Shown piece after piece: positions 14,301-20,988 of a stretch of DNA of 64,000 nt. The first letter of the stretch is position 1. Each line of letters opens with the position of its first letter. Source of the stretch: Crossaster papposus. Taxonomy: Eukaryota; Echinodermata; Asteroidea; Velatida; Solasteridae. Under the pieces are notes generated by a model. That model did no database searches, was not told the origin of the DNA, and worked only from the letters and a program-made list of their open reading frames with translations. The stretch lies in assembly GCA_037893245.1 (NCBI GenBank), contig JBAIAA010000444.1, positions 873,501 through 937,500 on the forward strand, written 5' to 3'. The position numbers and the translations under genes are program-made.

Positions 14301-14722
14301 AGTTTATAGGAATTTGATTTGGATAATAACGAATATTTCAAAGACAATATTTAAATAGAGTGACCAAGAGTTGAAATTGAATGATAAAATAATGACTAAA
14401 TTGGTTTGGTCAAAGCGTGTGAATTTTTTTTTTTTAGACGAAATCGAATTTGCGAATTGGTGAATTCGACTGGAAAAAAATGTGTTTAAAATAGCCGGGA
14501 AAACCTATAATACGACCTAATATCACAATCCGTCTTTTACATGATTGTTTTTGTTCGATAGGTTTTTATCTCACGACAGATGCTAAGGGGAAATTGCAGG
14601 TCACGAAATTTTCAGACATCGAAAAGGTGGACGCAAGCGGTCAGTTTGACAGAGTGTCTACGACTGATTTCGACAAGATGGACAAACGTCAAAGAAAAGC
14701 CTTTCAAAAATTGTGGAAATGA
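2166..14722 (+). CDS. gene 1: PDZ domain plus predicted beta-trefoil protein (8 exons)
   Basis: Spliced gene joined from 2166-2327, 4655-4815, 6314-6419, 8269-8350, 9211-9381, 10529-10632, 13059-13173 and 14562-14722. All junctions are GT-AG and in phase, giving 1062 nt (353 aa plus TGA). Residues about 70-143 read as a PDZ domain: a GLGMHI carboxylate-binding loop at 79-84, then HLVRRVIPEGLAAKSKLQ, ENDIIVSVIGRNVTSW and VDLEI. Residues about 175-345 show three similar beta-rich segments, for example KYLTLKKNRFVMSATN, FLTLRQNNTNKITFELAS and GFYLTTDAKGKLQ, as expected of a beta-trefoil (IL-1, FGF or fascin-like). The C-terminus is basic. No signal peptide is evident; residues 19-32 are hydrophobic but internal. 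PDZ domains bind C-terminal peptides, so a cytoplasmic scaffold or adaptor role is possible, while the trefoil could be a cytokine-like or actin-binding module. The exact family is not recognised. The presumed start is the first ATG of the open exon. Confidence 0.78.
2532..2792. mobile_element. foldback MITE, family G
   Basis: Ends ACCAATGGATAGATAATCTT and its imperfect inverse near 2775-2792. The internal part TATTTTGTGAAGCGAAGTCA recurs at 63261-63290, showing that this is a dispersed family. It lies in intron 1 of gene 1. Confidence 0.6.
3215..3442. mobile_element. foldback MITE, family A
   Basis: Terminal inverted repeats begin CAGGGGCCAATTTCATAGAG and end with the inverse CTCTATGAAATTGGGCCCT. 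The interior is rich in TGCTAAGCA. This is the most abundant MITE family in the window, with about ten full or partial copies. Confidence 0.85.
3500..4556. mobile_element. MITE family D interrupted by family F
   Basis: Family D sequence (CACCAACTCTCACATTCAAT to AAATAGCTGGGGAAAAC) is split by a family F segment at about 3770-4214. The D halves match uninterrupted copies such as 13900-14511. No coding function. Confidence 0.65.
3770..4214. mobile_element. family F element nested in family D
   Basis: Contains the pyrimidine-rich tract and the motif CTCTGAAGAAGATCTTGTTA also seen at 63124-63145. A fuller copy with inverted arms lies at 62663-63181. Confidence 0.6.
4655..4815 (+). CDS. gene 1 exon 2 (first half of the PDZ domain)
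   Basis: Codes residues 55-108. It starts in phase 0 after GTGTGCAG and ends in phase 2 before GTAAGT. It carries the GLGMHI loop and HLVRRVIPEGLAAKSK. Its last 62 bp are copied in the tandem repeat that follows. Confidence 0.82.
4754..5116 (+). repeat. 82-bp tandem duplication of coding end plus splice donor
   Basis: Copies start at 4754, 4836, 4918, 5000 and 5082 (the last is partial), exactly 82 bp apart. Each full unit holds the last 62 coding bp of exon 2, the GTAAGT donor and about 20 bp of intron. The first copy is the real exon end. Only the boundary before copy 2 reads CTCTCTCTAG, which could serve as an acceptor; the others read CTCTCTCG. Using it would shift the frame and reach a stop quickly. 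Confidence 0.92.
5187..5778. mobile_element. foldback MITE, family B
   Basis: Inverted ends GTGACC(A/T)GTCACCACAAAATG and CATTTTGTGGTGACAGGTCA, with the conserved motif GAGTAAAGTCG. The family has seven copies in the window. Confidence 0.8.
5787..6172. mobile_element. partial MITE, family D
   Basis: Begins TTTTTCGGCTATTTTAAAAC and carries the family motif CGTCTACGTTGTTTTGCC (normally AAGCTGTTGCCGAAAGGCAG). The right end is missing, about 140 bp before exon 3. Confidence 0.6.
6314..6419 (+). CDS. gene 1 exon 3 (second half of the PDZ domain)
   Basis: Codes residues 109-143 (ENDIIVSVIGRNVTSWEFEE, then the final helix and VDLEI). The acceptor is CTGCTCTCACAG and the donor GTAAGT. It enters in phase 2 and leaves in phase 0. 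NDIIVSVIGRNVTSW matches the usual GDxIxxVNGxxV strand-turn-strand of PDZ domains. Confidence 0.82.
6905..8205. repeat. CCCAA/CAGTCGAT minisatellite
   Basis: About 1.3 kb of variable units made of CCCAACCCAA, CAGTCGATCCCAA and CAGTCTGTCCCAAC within intron 3 of gene 1. The long open frames on the minus strand (W/G/L-rich) are repeat translations. A 188-bp MITE interrupts it. Confidence 0.85.
7344..7531. mobile_element. 188-bp MITE inserted in the CCCAA array
   Basis: Starts ACTCTCTTATTTCCAAAGAG and ends ACTCTTTGGAATTTAGAGAG plus T, imperfect inverted repeats. The inner motif GAAACTAGGGACCAGACG also has an inverted partner near the right end. Array sequence continues on both sides. Confidence 0.75.
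8269..8350 (+). CDS. gene 1 exon 4
   Basis: Codes residues 144-170 plus the first base of 171 (GVEREERQESGNLVCHKVTI...). Phase 0 in, phase 1 out. The acceptor is TTACACCAACAG and the donor GTAGGC. It links the PDZ domain to the trefoil-like region. Confidence 0.7.
8453..8650. mobile_element. degenerate MITE, family A
   Basis: Recognisable GAGCTGCTAAGCACAACAAT at the left and TTCATGCTAAGCAG at the right; the outer ends are eroded. It lies in intron 4 of gene 1. Confidence 0.5.
8735..8990 (+). repeat. tRNA-derived SINE
   Basis: A pol III B-box-like motif (GGGTTAGAATCCC, degenerate from GGTTCGAATCC) is followed by a TGGGTTTTTAGTCCGTGCCT body and a TAATAATAA tail. The related body occurs inverted at 10240-10385. 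Confidence 0.6.
9039..9068 (+). CDS. optional gene 1 micro-exon (30 nt)
   Basis: A good acceptor (TTTTTCATTTCCAAAACAG) and a donor (GTAAAT) enclose 30 nt that keep phase 1, adding ten residues (about DKEVLINRSE). Exons 4 and 5 also join in frame without it, so it is either a cassette micro-exon or a chance match. Confidence 0.35.
9211..9381 (+). CDS. gene 1 exon 5 (start of trefoil-like region)
   Basis: Codes residues 171-228, including VKVHISQLRW, VYIFQNGSGRNTKYLTLKKN and RFVMSATNDLTA. The acceptor follows a long CT tract; the donor is GTGAGT. Phase 1 on both sides. Confidence 0.8.
9632..9897. mobile_element. foldback MITE, family A
   Basis: Left end CAGGGGCCAATTTCATAAAA and right end TTTATTAAATTGACCCCT, an imperfect inverse. 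It lies in intron 5 of gene 1. Confidence 0.75.
10040..10390. repeat. two tRNA-derived SINE pieces, tail to tail
   Basis: GGGTTCGAATCCCACCCTGG on + at about 10078-10097 (a good pol III B box), and an inverted second copy ending CGAATTCGAACCCGGGTCAC near 10340. Both share the GGGTTTT/AAAACCC SINE body. Confidence 0.6.
10529..10632 (+). CDS. gene 1 exon 6
   Basis: Codes residues 228-262, including RFKLFSYNPFNSGPMAIINL and DHGEPSRI. Acceptor TTGGTCATAG, donor GTAAGT, phase 1 in and 0 out. This exon is needed to keep the frame between exons 5 and 7. Confidence 0.75.
10688..12945. repeat. 16-bp satellite (GACTCACTCAGTCAGT)
   Basis: About 1.6 kb of regular 16-bp units, then about 650 bp of degenerate units, filling most of intron 6 of gene 1. 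Units come in blocks: GACTCACT flanks, a long homogeneous GACCCACT core and an AGCGACCCA block. The T-type unit contains TGACTCA (AP-1 consensus) and the C-type (TGACCCA) destroys it. Open frames (THSVSDPLSQ repeats) are by-products. Confidence 0.95.
13059..13173 (+). CDS. gene 1 exon 7
   Basis: Codes residues 263-300, including SNQLRNTVLYSDKRIFLTLR and NKITFELASQR. Acceptor ATCTCATTTTAG, donor GTGAGT, phase 0 in and 1 out. Confidence 0.8.
13263..13901. mobile_element. foldback element with ~130-bp arms
   Basis: Left arm TAGATTTGCTAAACTATACA ... GTTAGGATATACT is mirrored on the right by AGTATATCCTAACGTTT ... TGTATAGTTTAGCAAATCTA. The middle is non-coding. It lies in intron 7 of gene 1. Confidence 0.75.
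13900..14511. mobile_element. complete MITE, family D
   Basis: Runs from GTTTGTCCGGCGATTTTAAA to AATAGCCGGGAAAACCTAT, approximate inverted ends. It includes the paired motifs GTCAAAGCTGTTGCCAAATG and its partner near 14295. Intron 7 of gene 1. Confidence 0.75.
14562..14722 (+). CDS. gene 1 exon 8 (last coding exon)
   Basis: Codes residues 301-353 and ends with TGA at 14720-14722. It begins GFYLTTDAKGKLQVTKFSD and ends in the basic MDKRQRKAFQKLWK. The acceptor is TTGTTCGATAG. No clear AATAAA was found before the MITE that begins about 100 bp downstream. Confidence 0.82.
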
Positions 14723-15474
14723 ACCACTCAAATCACCAGCAAGTATATACCCAGCACGATTTAAGGCTGAGCGGACCTTTTTTGTCCCTAGAATAATATT
14801 GAGTGGCTCAGAGTGGATTGGGAGAAATATATTTTTCCAGCCATTTAAAAACATTTTTTATACAAATTCACTAACTCTAACATTCAATTACATTAAATTC
14901 AACATTTTTTAACAACCTTTTAACAAATAATTTAGTCCTTTACCATTCAGTCCTTGTCCTTGGCCATTCTATTTAATGCGGTGGTCACATCTTACGGTCA
15001 TGAACGTAGTTGAACGTAGTACGGTGTGACCGTAGTTGACCGTAGTAGACCCTAGTAGTCGTAGTTAAACGTAGTTAAACGTAGTTAAACGTAGTGGACC
15101 GTAGTTCTGAACGTACTTAGACCTTGAGGAAAGCCATGATTTGGCCGTAGTTAGCCCAAAGGTTTTCAACATGTTGAAAATATTTATACGGTCACCTTGA
15201 ATACCTATACCGTACTGTGAGCCTAGTATATACGTAGTTAACCCTAGTTGACCCTAGTTGACCCTAGTTGACCCTACTTGACCGTAGTGTGGACCGTAGT
15301 TGACCGTAGTTGACCGTAGTAACCACGACACTACGGTCGAAGTACGGTCAACTACGGTCGAACTGCGTTTGAAGTACGTTCACAGTACGGTCACACTACG
15401 GTTAAGTACGACAAGCAGGGTTAACTAGGGTGAAGTAGGGTGAAGTAAGGTTGAATTTAGGAGTTCCTGGACGA

Positions 15475-15480
15475 TATAAA
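15475..15480 (+). promoter_or_regulatory. TATA box of the transposase gene
   Basis: TATAAA in the context ACGATATAAAAGGGGGCC. A start of transcription about 30 bp downstream would make the ATG at 15591 the first usable start and exclude the upstream in-frame ATG at 15492. Confidence 0.6.
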
Positions 15481-15590
15481 AGGGGGCCAGCATGCCACAT
15501 GGTCCCTGCAGTCTGTCTAACCTTTTCTGGAGGACATACGTCTTGTCTGCTCATGCTTCAATTCTACTTCTTCAACTCCATACAAACACA

Positions 15591-16883
15591 ATGGGTGACA
15601 GAGTCAGGATGGCCAAGTACTTGGGTCAGGTCGACATGGAACTTGCTGGTCTGGCAAGAGACCTTGTGGAGTTGGAGGAGCTAGAGGAACAGGAAAGGAG
15701 GGAGGAAATAAGACAAAGAAGATGGTGGACCAGGGACTGGCTGCTGCGTAGACCCCTCCACGGCCAGTATGAGGCTCTGATGACAGAGCTTCAACTGGAG
15801 GACCCACATGCCTTCCATCAGTTTATGCGTGTACATGTGGCCACCTTCCATGACATCCTGTCCAGGATAGAGAGGAGGATCACCAAACAGACCACCTATT
15901 TCAGGCGACCCCTCTCTCCTGGGCTAAAGCTGGCGCTCACACTCAGGTACCTGGCCACTGGGAACTACTACCGAGACATGAGGTTCGGCTTCAGGGTGGC
16001 CCACAACACCATATCAGGCCTCATTGTTGATGTGTGTCAGGCTCTGGTTGAGGTCCTGGAACCAGAGTTTGTCAAACTTCCCACAGAAGCTGAAGAGTGG
16101 CAGCAGGTGGCTCGGGCCTTTCAGCAGAAGTGGCAGTTCCCGCACACCCTTGGTGCTCTGGATGGGAAGCACATCCGGATCAAGAAGCCACCCCACTCAG
16201 GGTCTACCTACCACAACTACAAGGGGTTTGACTCCATTGTACTGATGGCCTTGGTGGATGCCCAATACCGCTTTATGTGGACACAGATTGGAGACGTGGG
16301 TTCCAGCTCGGATGGCCAGATCTGGAACCATTGCGACCTCCACCAAGCTCTGCAGGATGGTGTCCTTGGTGTCCCAGATGCAGACCCGCTACCAGGGGAT
16401 GATCTGAACACCCCGTACTACATCATAGGGGATGACGCGTTCGCCATGAGGACCTGGCTGATGAAACCCTTCCCTCGGCGCGGTTTGGACCACGGCCAGC
16501 AGGTCTTCAACTACCGGCTGTCCAGAGCCCGTCGTGTGGTGGAGAATGTCTTTGGCATCCTTGCCAACCGTTTCCGCTGTCTCCTCTCCACCCTCCAGGT
16601 CCATGTGGATACTGCAGCACTCGTAGTGAGATCGTGTGTCGTCCTGCACAACTACCTGAGGGTGAGGAACCCTGCTGCAGACCAGCATCTTGTGGACCAG
16701 GAGGATGCTCAGCACAACCTCGTCGATGGTGCCTGGCGGGCCAATGCCAACCTGTTGGACCTCACCCAACCACAGTGTGGGAACCGCGACAGCAGGGAAG
16801 CAAAGAGGCAGAGGCTGTACCTCAAGCACTACCTGACGTCACCAGCTGGCTCGGTTCCATGGCAGGACCAGCGTCTCCAATAA
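15591..16883 (+). CDS. Harbinger DDE transposase (DDE_Tnp_4 type)
   Basis: A 430-aa intronless frame ending TAA. It cuts and pastes the element by the DDE/RNase H-fold mechanism. Visible landmarks: an N-terminal charged coiled region (DLVELEELEEQERREE), a helix-turn-helix-like stretch around LALTLRYLATGNYYRDMRFG, first catalytic Asp in GALDGKHIRIKKP, second in LMALVDAQYRFMW, the GDDAFAMRTWLMKPF segment, and the catalytic Glu in RARRVVENVFGILANRF. Length and motif order fit PIF/Harbinger transposases. An in-frame ATG exists 99 bp upstream, but the TATA box position favours this start. The codon use is GC-rich compared with the AT-rich flanks. Such transposases usually need the MADF/Myb-like partner encoded on the other strand of the same element. 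Confidence 0.95.
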   Translation: MGDRVRMAKYLGQVDMELAGLARDLVELEELEEQERREEIRQRRWWTRDWLLRRPLHGQYEALMTELQLEDPHAFHQFMRVHVATFHDILSRIERRITKQTTYFRRPLSPGLKLALTLRYLATGNYYRDMRFGFRVAHNTISGLIVDVCQALVEVLEPEFVKLPTEAEEWQQVARAFQQKWQFPHTLGALDGKHIRIKKPPHSGSTYHNYKGFDSIVLMALVDAQYRFMWTQIGDVGSSSDGQIWNHCDLHQALQDGVLGVPDADPLPGDDLNTPYYIIGDDAFAMRTWLMKPFPRRGLDHGQQVFNYRLSRARRVVENVFGILANRFRCLLSTLQVHVDTAALVVRSCVVLHNYLRVRNPAADQHLVDQEDAQHNLVDGAWRANANLLDLTQPQCGNRDSREAKRQRLYLKHYLTSPAGSVPWQDQRLQ

Positions 16884-16930
16884 TGAGCAGGGTCACCCAA
16901 ACTCAGGTCTCCCAAAATCAGTTGGTTGAG

Positions 16931-16963
16931 CCCCCCAACCCCCCCCCCCCCCCCCCCCCCCCC
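16931..16963. repeat. poly-C tract
   Basis: A nearly pure C run just after the transposase stop. Similar C or G runs occur at about 25946, 26157, 34441, 37692, 38328, 57865 and 62841, mostly in mobile-element sequence or introns. Confidence 0.8.
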
Positions 16964-17541
16964 ACCAAACCCACCAAATTACCAGGGGCACACAAACTCA
17001 TGTCATGATTTTAACCCCCCCCCCCTGCCCTACTTAAAATCAGGAGACCCCCACCCATTTATGAACCCGTTCATGTCTCTTTCATTTAATGATTATAATT
17101 TAACAGTTATAATTTGTTATGATCTTATTTATTATCTATTTCTCATTTGTTTTGATAATTTTACACACTTTTAATCCTTTAAATTGTTCGGTTTTTGTTT
17201 TATTAATTTATAATTTTATGTTCACGGCCCCGTGGAAGACCACATTATATGTGAACGAGCTACCCTGATAAAAGATCAGATAATAAATAAATAAATAAAT
17301 AAACTCATTCTTTGGATTGAGTTTGGGTGCCCTGGGCCAATTTATTAAACATTACAATTTGTTTTATTTCAAAATTAAACATTACATGTTTAAGACAAAT
17401 AAAGGACAAACAAACATTTCACATTTATAGCATCATAGAGTTGCTTTATTCTTTTGGGAGGATGTGGTGGGCCTAGGGCCGGGCGTAAAGCCGGGTGAAT
17501 GTCGTATCCTTAAAAGGACCGTTCCCCACTTCCCCACCACC

Positions 17542-17961
17542 TTACTCATGTAAAGTGGCGAAGAAGTCAATCCCACCAGCGGGTGCACTGCTGGGACGCT
17601 GCTGGTCTGCCTGCTGCTGGTCTGGCTGCTGTTGGTGCTGCTGCTGCGACTGGTACTGGCGCTGCCAGTTAGCGATGAAGCCCCCTGGGCACTGCTGCTG
17701 CTGTTGTGTGGCTGCGGCTGATGCAATCCCAAAGTCGCCAATGGTGTGGTGGATGGTGGCACCGGGCGGCATCTGCGGCAGTGGCGGCGGGCGTGGTGCG
17801 GCCTGGGCGACTGCTGCGACCTGAGTCCTGGCACGGGACTCTCGCTTGTACTTCACAAGTAGAGCGGTCACCTCCACCTGCAGGCCCTCAAAAGCCTCCT
17901 CATCCATCTCGGCTGCCGAGAGGCCTACCATGCGGCCAAAAGCCGCTCGAGGACTGTCCTC
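17542..17961 (-). CDS. MADF-like gene exon 4
   Basis: Begins EDSPRAAFGRMVGLSAAEMD and ends FFATLHE then TAA. Q-rich and P-rich. Acceptor TCATTTAAG. Confidence 0.8.
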   Translation of the reverse strand, partial: EDSPRAAFGRMVGLSAAEMDEEAFEGLQVEVTALLVKYKRESRARTQVAAVAQAAPRPPPLPQMPPGATIHHTIGDFGIASAAATQQQQQCPGGFIANWQRQYQSQQQHQQQPDQQQADQQRPSSAPAGGIDFFATLHE

Positions 17962-19557
17962 CTTAAATGACACATAAAGGAAAAACATATTAAAATATAT
18001 AACAATTTGAATTTAAATGAAATTGCAACTGGTGTGACAAAAACAATTTGGAACAAGTTTTGGACAAACACCATTTGCATCTGCAACCGCATTGCGGCTG
18101 GTGTGACAAAAACTATTGTATAATAAAATATTATATGTTTGTCCACAAAAGTCTTTTGGATACAATTAGTGGAGAAGCATGTTATGTTTCATCAAAATAG
18201 TTTTTTTACCTGTTGGGCAATCTGGGCCGTCTGCTGCTGATTGGCCGCCAACCTCTTCTCTATCTTCTCAAGAAGGATGTCAGAAGGCTTCCTCTTCCTA
18301 TAGGCGGAGCTGGTGGTCCTCTGGCTGGCAGTAGAGGCAGGCTCCTCAATCTGCGTGCCCGTGGGGGAGGTGGTCTGCTCCTGGTCGGAGTCTGACTCCG
18401 TCTCCCGTGGCGGTGTGCCCTCAGCTGCAGGTAGGTCGAATCTCTCAGGATGCTTCCTGCGAAGCTGCCCCAAGAGCTGAAAGTAGAAAAGAGCAGAAAT
18501 ATTCATGCATTAATACATTTTCAACATTCAACATTACCATTCAACATTAACAATTTTCTTTGTGATTAAGTTATTTAGTCAATCATTAATTCAGTGTGTC
18601 AGTCAGTCAGTCAGTCAGTCGGTCAGAAATAAGTCGGTCGGTCGGTCGGTCGGTCACTCACTCACTCACTCACTCACTCACTCACTCACTCACTCACTCA
18701 CTCACTCACTCACTCACTCACTCACTCACTCACTCACTCACTCACTCACTCACTCACTCACTCACTCACTCACTCACTCACTCACTCACTCACTCACTCA
18801 CTCACTCACTCACTCACTCACTCACTCACTCACTCACTCACTCACTCACTCATTATACTTACATCAACACCGCCCCTGCTGGGCACCCTGTAGACATGGG
18901 CGCCCAGGAACGCCAGGCATTCCTTCAAACGCTGTTCACGAGCGGTCAACCGCTTGACCCCCTGGCCAGAGACGCTACGGGTCACCTTTCCATAGGCCGA
19001 CCTTTGGCTCGTCCACCATGTCATCACACGGGCCCCCTTAGCAATGGAACCTAACAAATATGAAACAAGAAATATGTGTTAATACATGTTTTCACAATAT
19101 ATAAACGAGTGCAGCACCTGAAAATACAGTTTGGTATTATGTTTGTGAATTTCAGTAATTTTATCTTGCTAATAGCAATATAAATTAACCACATTTGCTA
19201 CTCACCATCATACTCAGTGGCCTTCAGTGACTCTGCCAAAGACTCCCAAAGAGCCAACTTCTGCCCTGTTTTGAGGAAATCAGGGTGGCTTTTGTTGTAA
19301 AGCTCCTGGTGAGCCTCAACATAGTCAAACACAGTTGACTCCTGCTCAATGGTCAGCTTCAAAGCAGGTGTCTTTTTCTTGGGTAGAACAGGGACAAGAC
19401 CCCGCTTCTCCCGTTGAGGTGCATCAAGCCTCAGGGGTTCAGGGTCCTGAGCCCTCTCTGGCACCCTCTCTGGCTCCTCAACCGTCTCCTGGACAGTAGT
19501 AACAGCAGCAGCAGCAGCACTCTTACGTGGTGCTCTCTTCTTCCTCGTTGCAGGCAT
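17542..19557 (-). CDS. Harbinger MADF/Myb-like partner protein (4 exons)
   Basis: Joined on the minus strand from 19557-19206, 19050-18863, 18476-18210 and 17961-17542. All four junctions are GT-AG and in phase, giving 1227 nt (408 aa plus TAA). It starts MPATRKKRAPRKSAAAAA, a basic nuclear-localisation-like head. The middle reads as a MADF/SANT-like DNA-binding domain: ESTVFDYVEAHQELYNKSHP, LALWESLAESLKATEYDG, and a WWTSQRSAYGKVTRSVSG helix. The third exon is acidic, then basic (RKRKPSDILLEKIEKRL), like a BESS or dimerisation tail; the last is Q/P-rich. In known Harbinger systems the Myb/SANT-like partner binds the element ends and helps bring the transposase into the nucleus. The (ACTC)n microsatellite lies in its second intron. 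Confidence 0.85.
18210..18476 (-). CDS. MADF-like gene exon 3
   Basis: 89 codons in phase 0, from LLGQLRRKHPERFDLP to NQQQTAQIAQQ. Acceptor TTTCTACTTTCAG, donor GTAAAA. Confidence 0.8.
18595..18852. repeat. (ACTC)n / (GGTC)n microsatellite
   Basis: About 200 bp of near-perfect CACT units preceded by GTCA and GGTC units, in intron 2 of the MADF-like gene. It ends about 10 bp from that intron's splice donor. The THSL-repeat open frames are not genes. Confidence 0.95.
18863..19050 (-). CDS. MADF-like gene exon 2
   Basis: Completes the MADF-like domain (SIAKGARVMTWWTSQRSAYG ... ECLAFLGAHVYRVPSRGGVD). Acceptor CATATTTGTTAG, donor GTAAGT; phase 1 in and 0 out. Confidence 0.82.
19206..19557 (-). 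CDS. MADF-like gene exon 1
   Basis: Starts at the ATG complementary to 19555-19557. Basic and Ala-rich head, then a Glu/Pro-rich linker and the first MADF helices. Donor GTGAGT. The frame stays open upstream of this ATG, but MPATRKKRAPRKS is the natural start. Confidence 0.8.
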
Positions 19558-20320
19558 GTCAGTAGTATAGAAAAGGAGAAAACAAAAAGAGACAAGTTCA
19601 GATAAAAAAACAGCAGTCTTGTCTCTCTGACTTTTCAAAGCGCAATGGCTGTCCCCACGCCGTGGCCGACCCGCACTACGCAGACACGGTCGCGAGCTTT
19701 TATCGTAGTACAACGTAGTTGACCCTAGTTGACCATAGTTGCACGCAGTTCACACGTAGCTCGACCGCAGTTCAACGTAGTTGACCGTATTAAGACGTAG
19801 TTCAACCCTAGTTAACCGTAGCCGATTTGACCGCAGTTCAACGTAGTTCAACGTAGTTGACAGTAGTTGCACGTACTTCACCCTACTTAACCGTTCTTTA
19901 TATTTGCTCTTTTGCCAATTTTGAACCTACTTCGACCCTACTTCACCCTACTTCACCCTAGTTGACCGTAGTTGCACTACGGTCTACTACGGTCAAATGA
20001 ACTACGTTCAACTACGTTCATGACCGTAAGATGTGACCACCGCATAAACATTCATTGTCTCGGGAATACTCGTCATTACAGATCAAATTCGTCTAAGCTG
20101 TTGCCGAAAGGCAGCATTCAGATATCGAATTTGTCTTATCAATTTTTAAACTTTTTGCAAAGTAAGTTCGTCTGCAACAGCTTAGACGAATTTGATTTGC
20201 AGTGACAAATATTCCCTCCAAAATGTTTAAATATCGTGACCAAAATTTGAAATTGAATGATAATGACTGAATTGGTTTGGTAAAAGCGTGCGATTTGTTT
20301 TTCTCAGACGAAATTGAATG

Positions 20321-20945
20321 TAATGCCTAAGTCACAATTGCTCTACGGCTAGGATACGGCGGCCGTAACCCCCCGAAATCGAGAGATACCTGCGACAGCC
20401 GCAGAGGAGCTGTGGTGGTCTCAGGTTTGCCTATAGGGCGTATCCCTATCTTTTACAGGCCGTAGGGGTCGCCGCGGGTATAACACGCGGAGTTATAACC
20501 TTTTCATTTCTAGGTTCGCCGTAGCAATTACTGAATTCAACACGCCGTAGCCACGCCGTAGAGCGGTTCCACGGCGACCATATGTCGGACGTACGGTAGC
20601 CTTGCGTTTATCGTGCGTCAGTCTGCCCGCACGGTCGCCGTATGGTCCCCCTGCGGCCGCCTTGCGGGCGCCTTGCGGCTAACTTGTGTTTGCCTTGGTA
20701 TTTGTCAAAAACCTACGGCCGCCGCAGAAATGCACTACGGCGACCGTGCGCCATCACTTCAAAGGCTGTACGGCCGCCGCGAGTTTTCTGTCACCACACA
20801 TTCAAAATACGCCATGCGGCTACCCTAACATTATGTGACTGCTACAGTATGTGACCGTGCGAATGCTGCGGCGGCTCTATAATTGATATTGGCCGTAGAT
20901 ATTTTAGACCCCACGGCCGCCGCGGCAAATGTGACTTAGGCATTA
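20321..20945. mobile_element. GC-rich MITE, family L
   Basis: Ends TAATGCCTAAGTCACA and TGTGACTTAGGCATTA are perfect inverses. The 625-bp interior is CpG-rich, with repeated CGGCCGCCG and CCGTACGG-type motifs. It lies inside the family D element. No coding frame of note. Confidence 0.8.
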
Positions 20946-20988
20946 GAGTTTAGAATTCAAATGATTTTTTTCTAAGCTGGGAAAACCT

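Larger units (their letters stand above)
14977..20044. mobile_element. complete PIF/Harbinger DNA transposon
   Basis: Terminal inverted repeats begin TGCGGTGGTCACATCTTACG and are identical for 44 bp at both ends. The flanking TAA at 14974-14976 and 20045-20047 is the 3-bp target duplication typical of PIF/Harbinger. Inside the ends are many direct and inverted GTAGTTGACCGTAG motifs, likely transposase or partner binding sites. The element carries the usual two genes, an intronless DDE transposase on + and a spliced MADF/Myb-like gene on -, arranged convergently. Both frames look intact, suggesting recent activity. Confidence 0.95.
14829..20988. mobile_element. old MITE (family D) split by two younger elements
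   Basis: Family D sequence occupies 14829-14976, 20045-20320 and 20946-20988. Rejoining these pieces follows the order of intact D copies. A Harbinger element separates pieces 1 and 2, and a GC-rich MITE separates pieces 2 and 3. Confidence 0.8.

Noticed and set aside
16389..16829. 146-codon minus-strand frame
   Set aside because: Antisense shadow of the Harbinger transposase, whose catalytic motifs are clear on the + strand.
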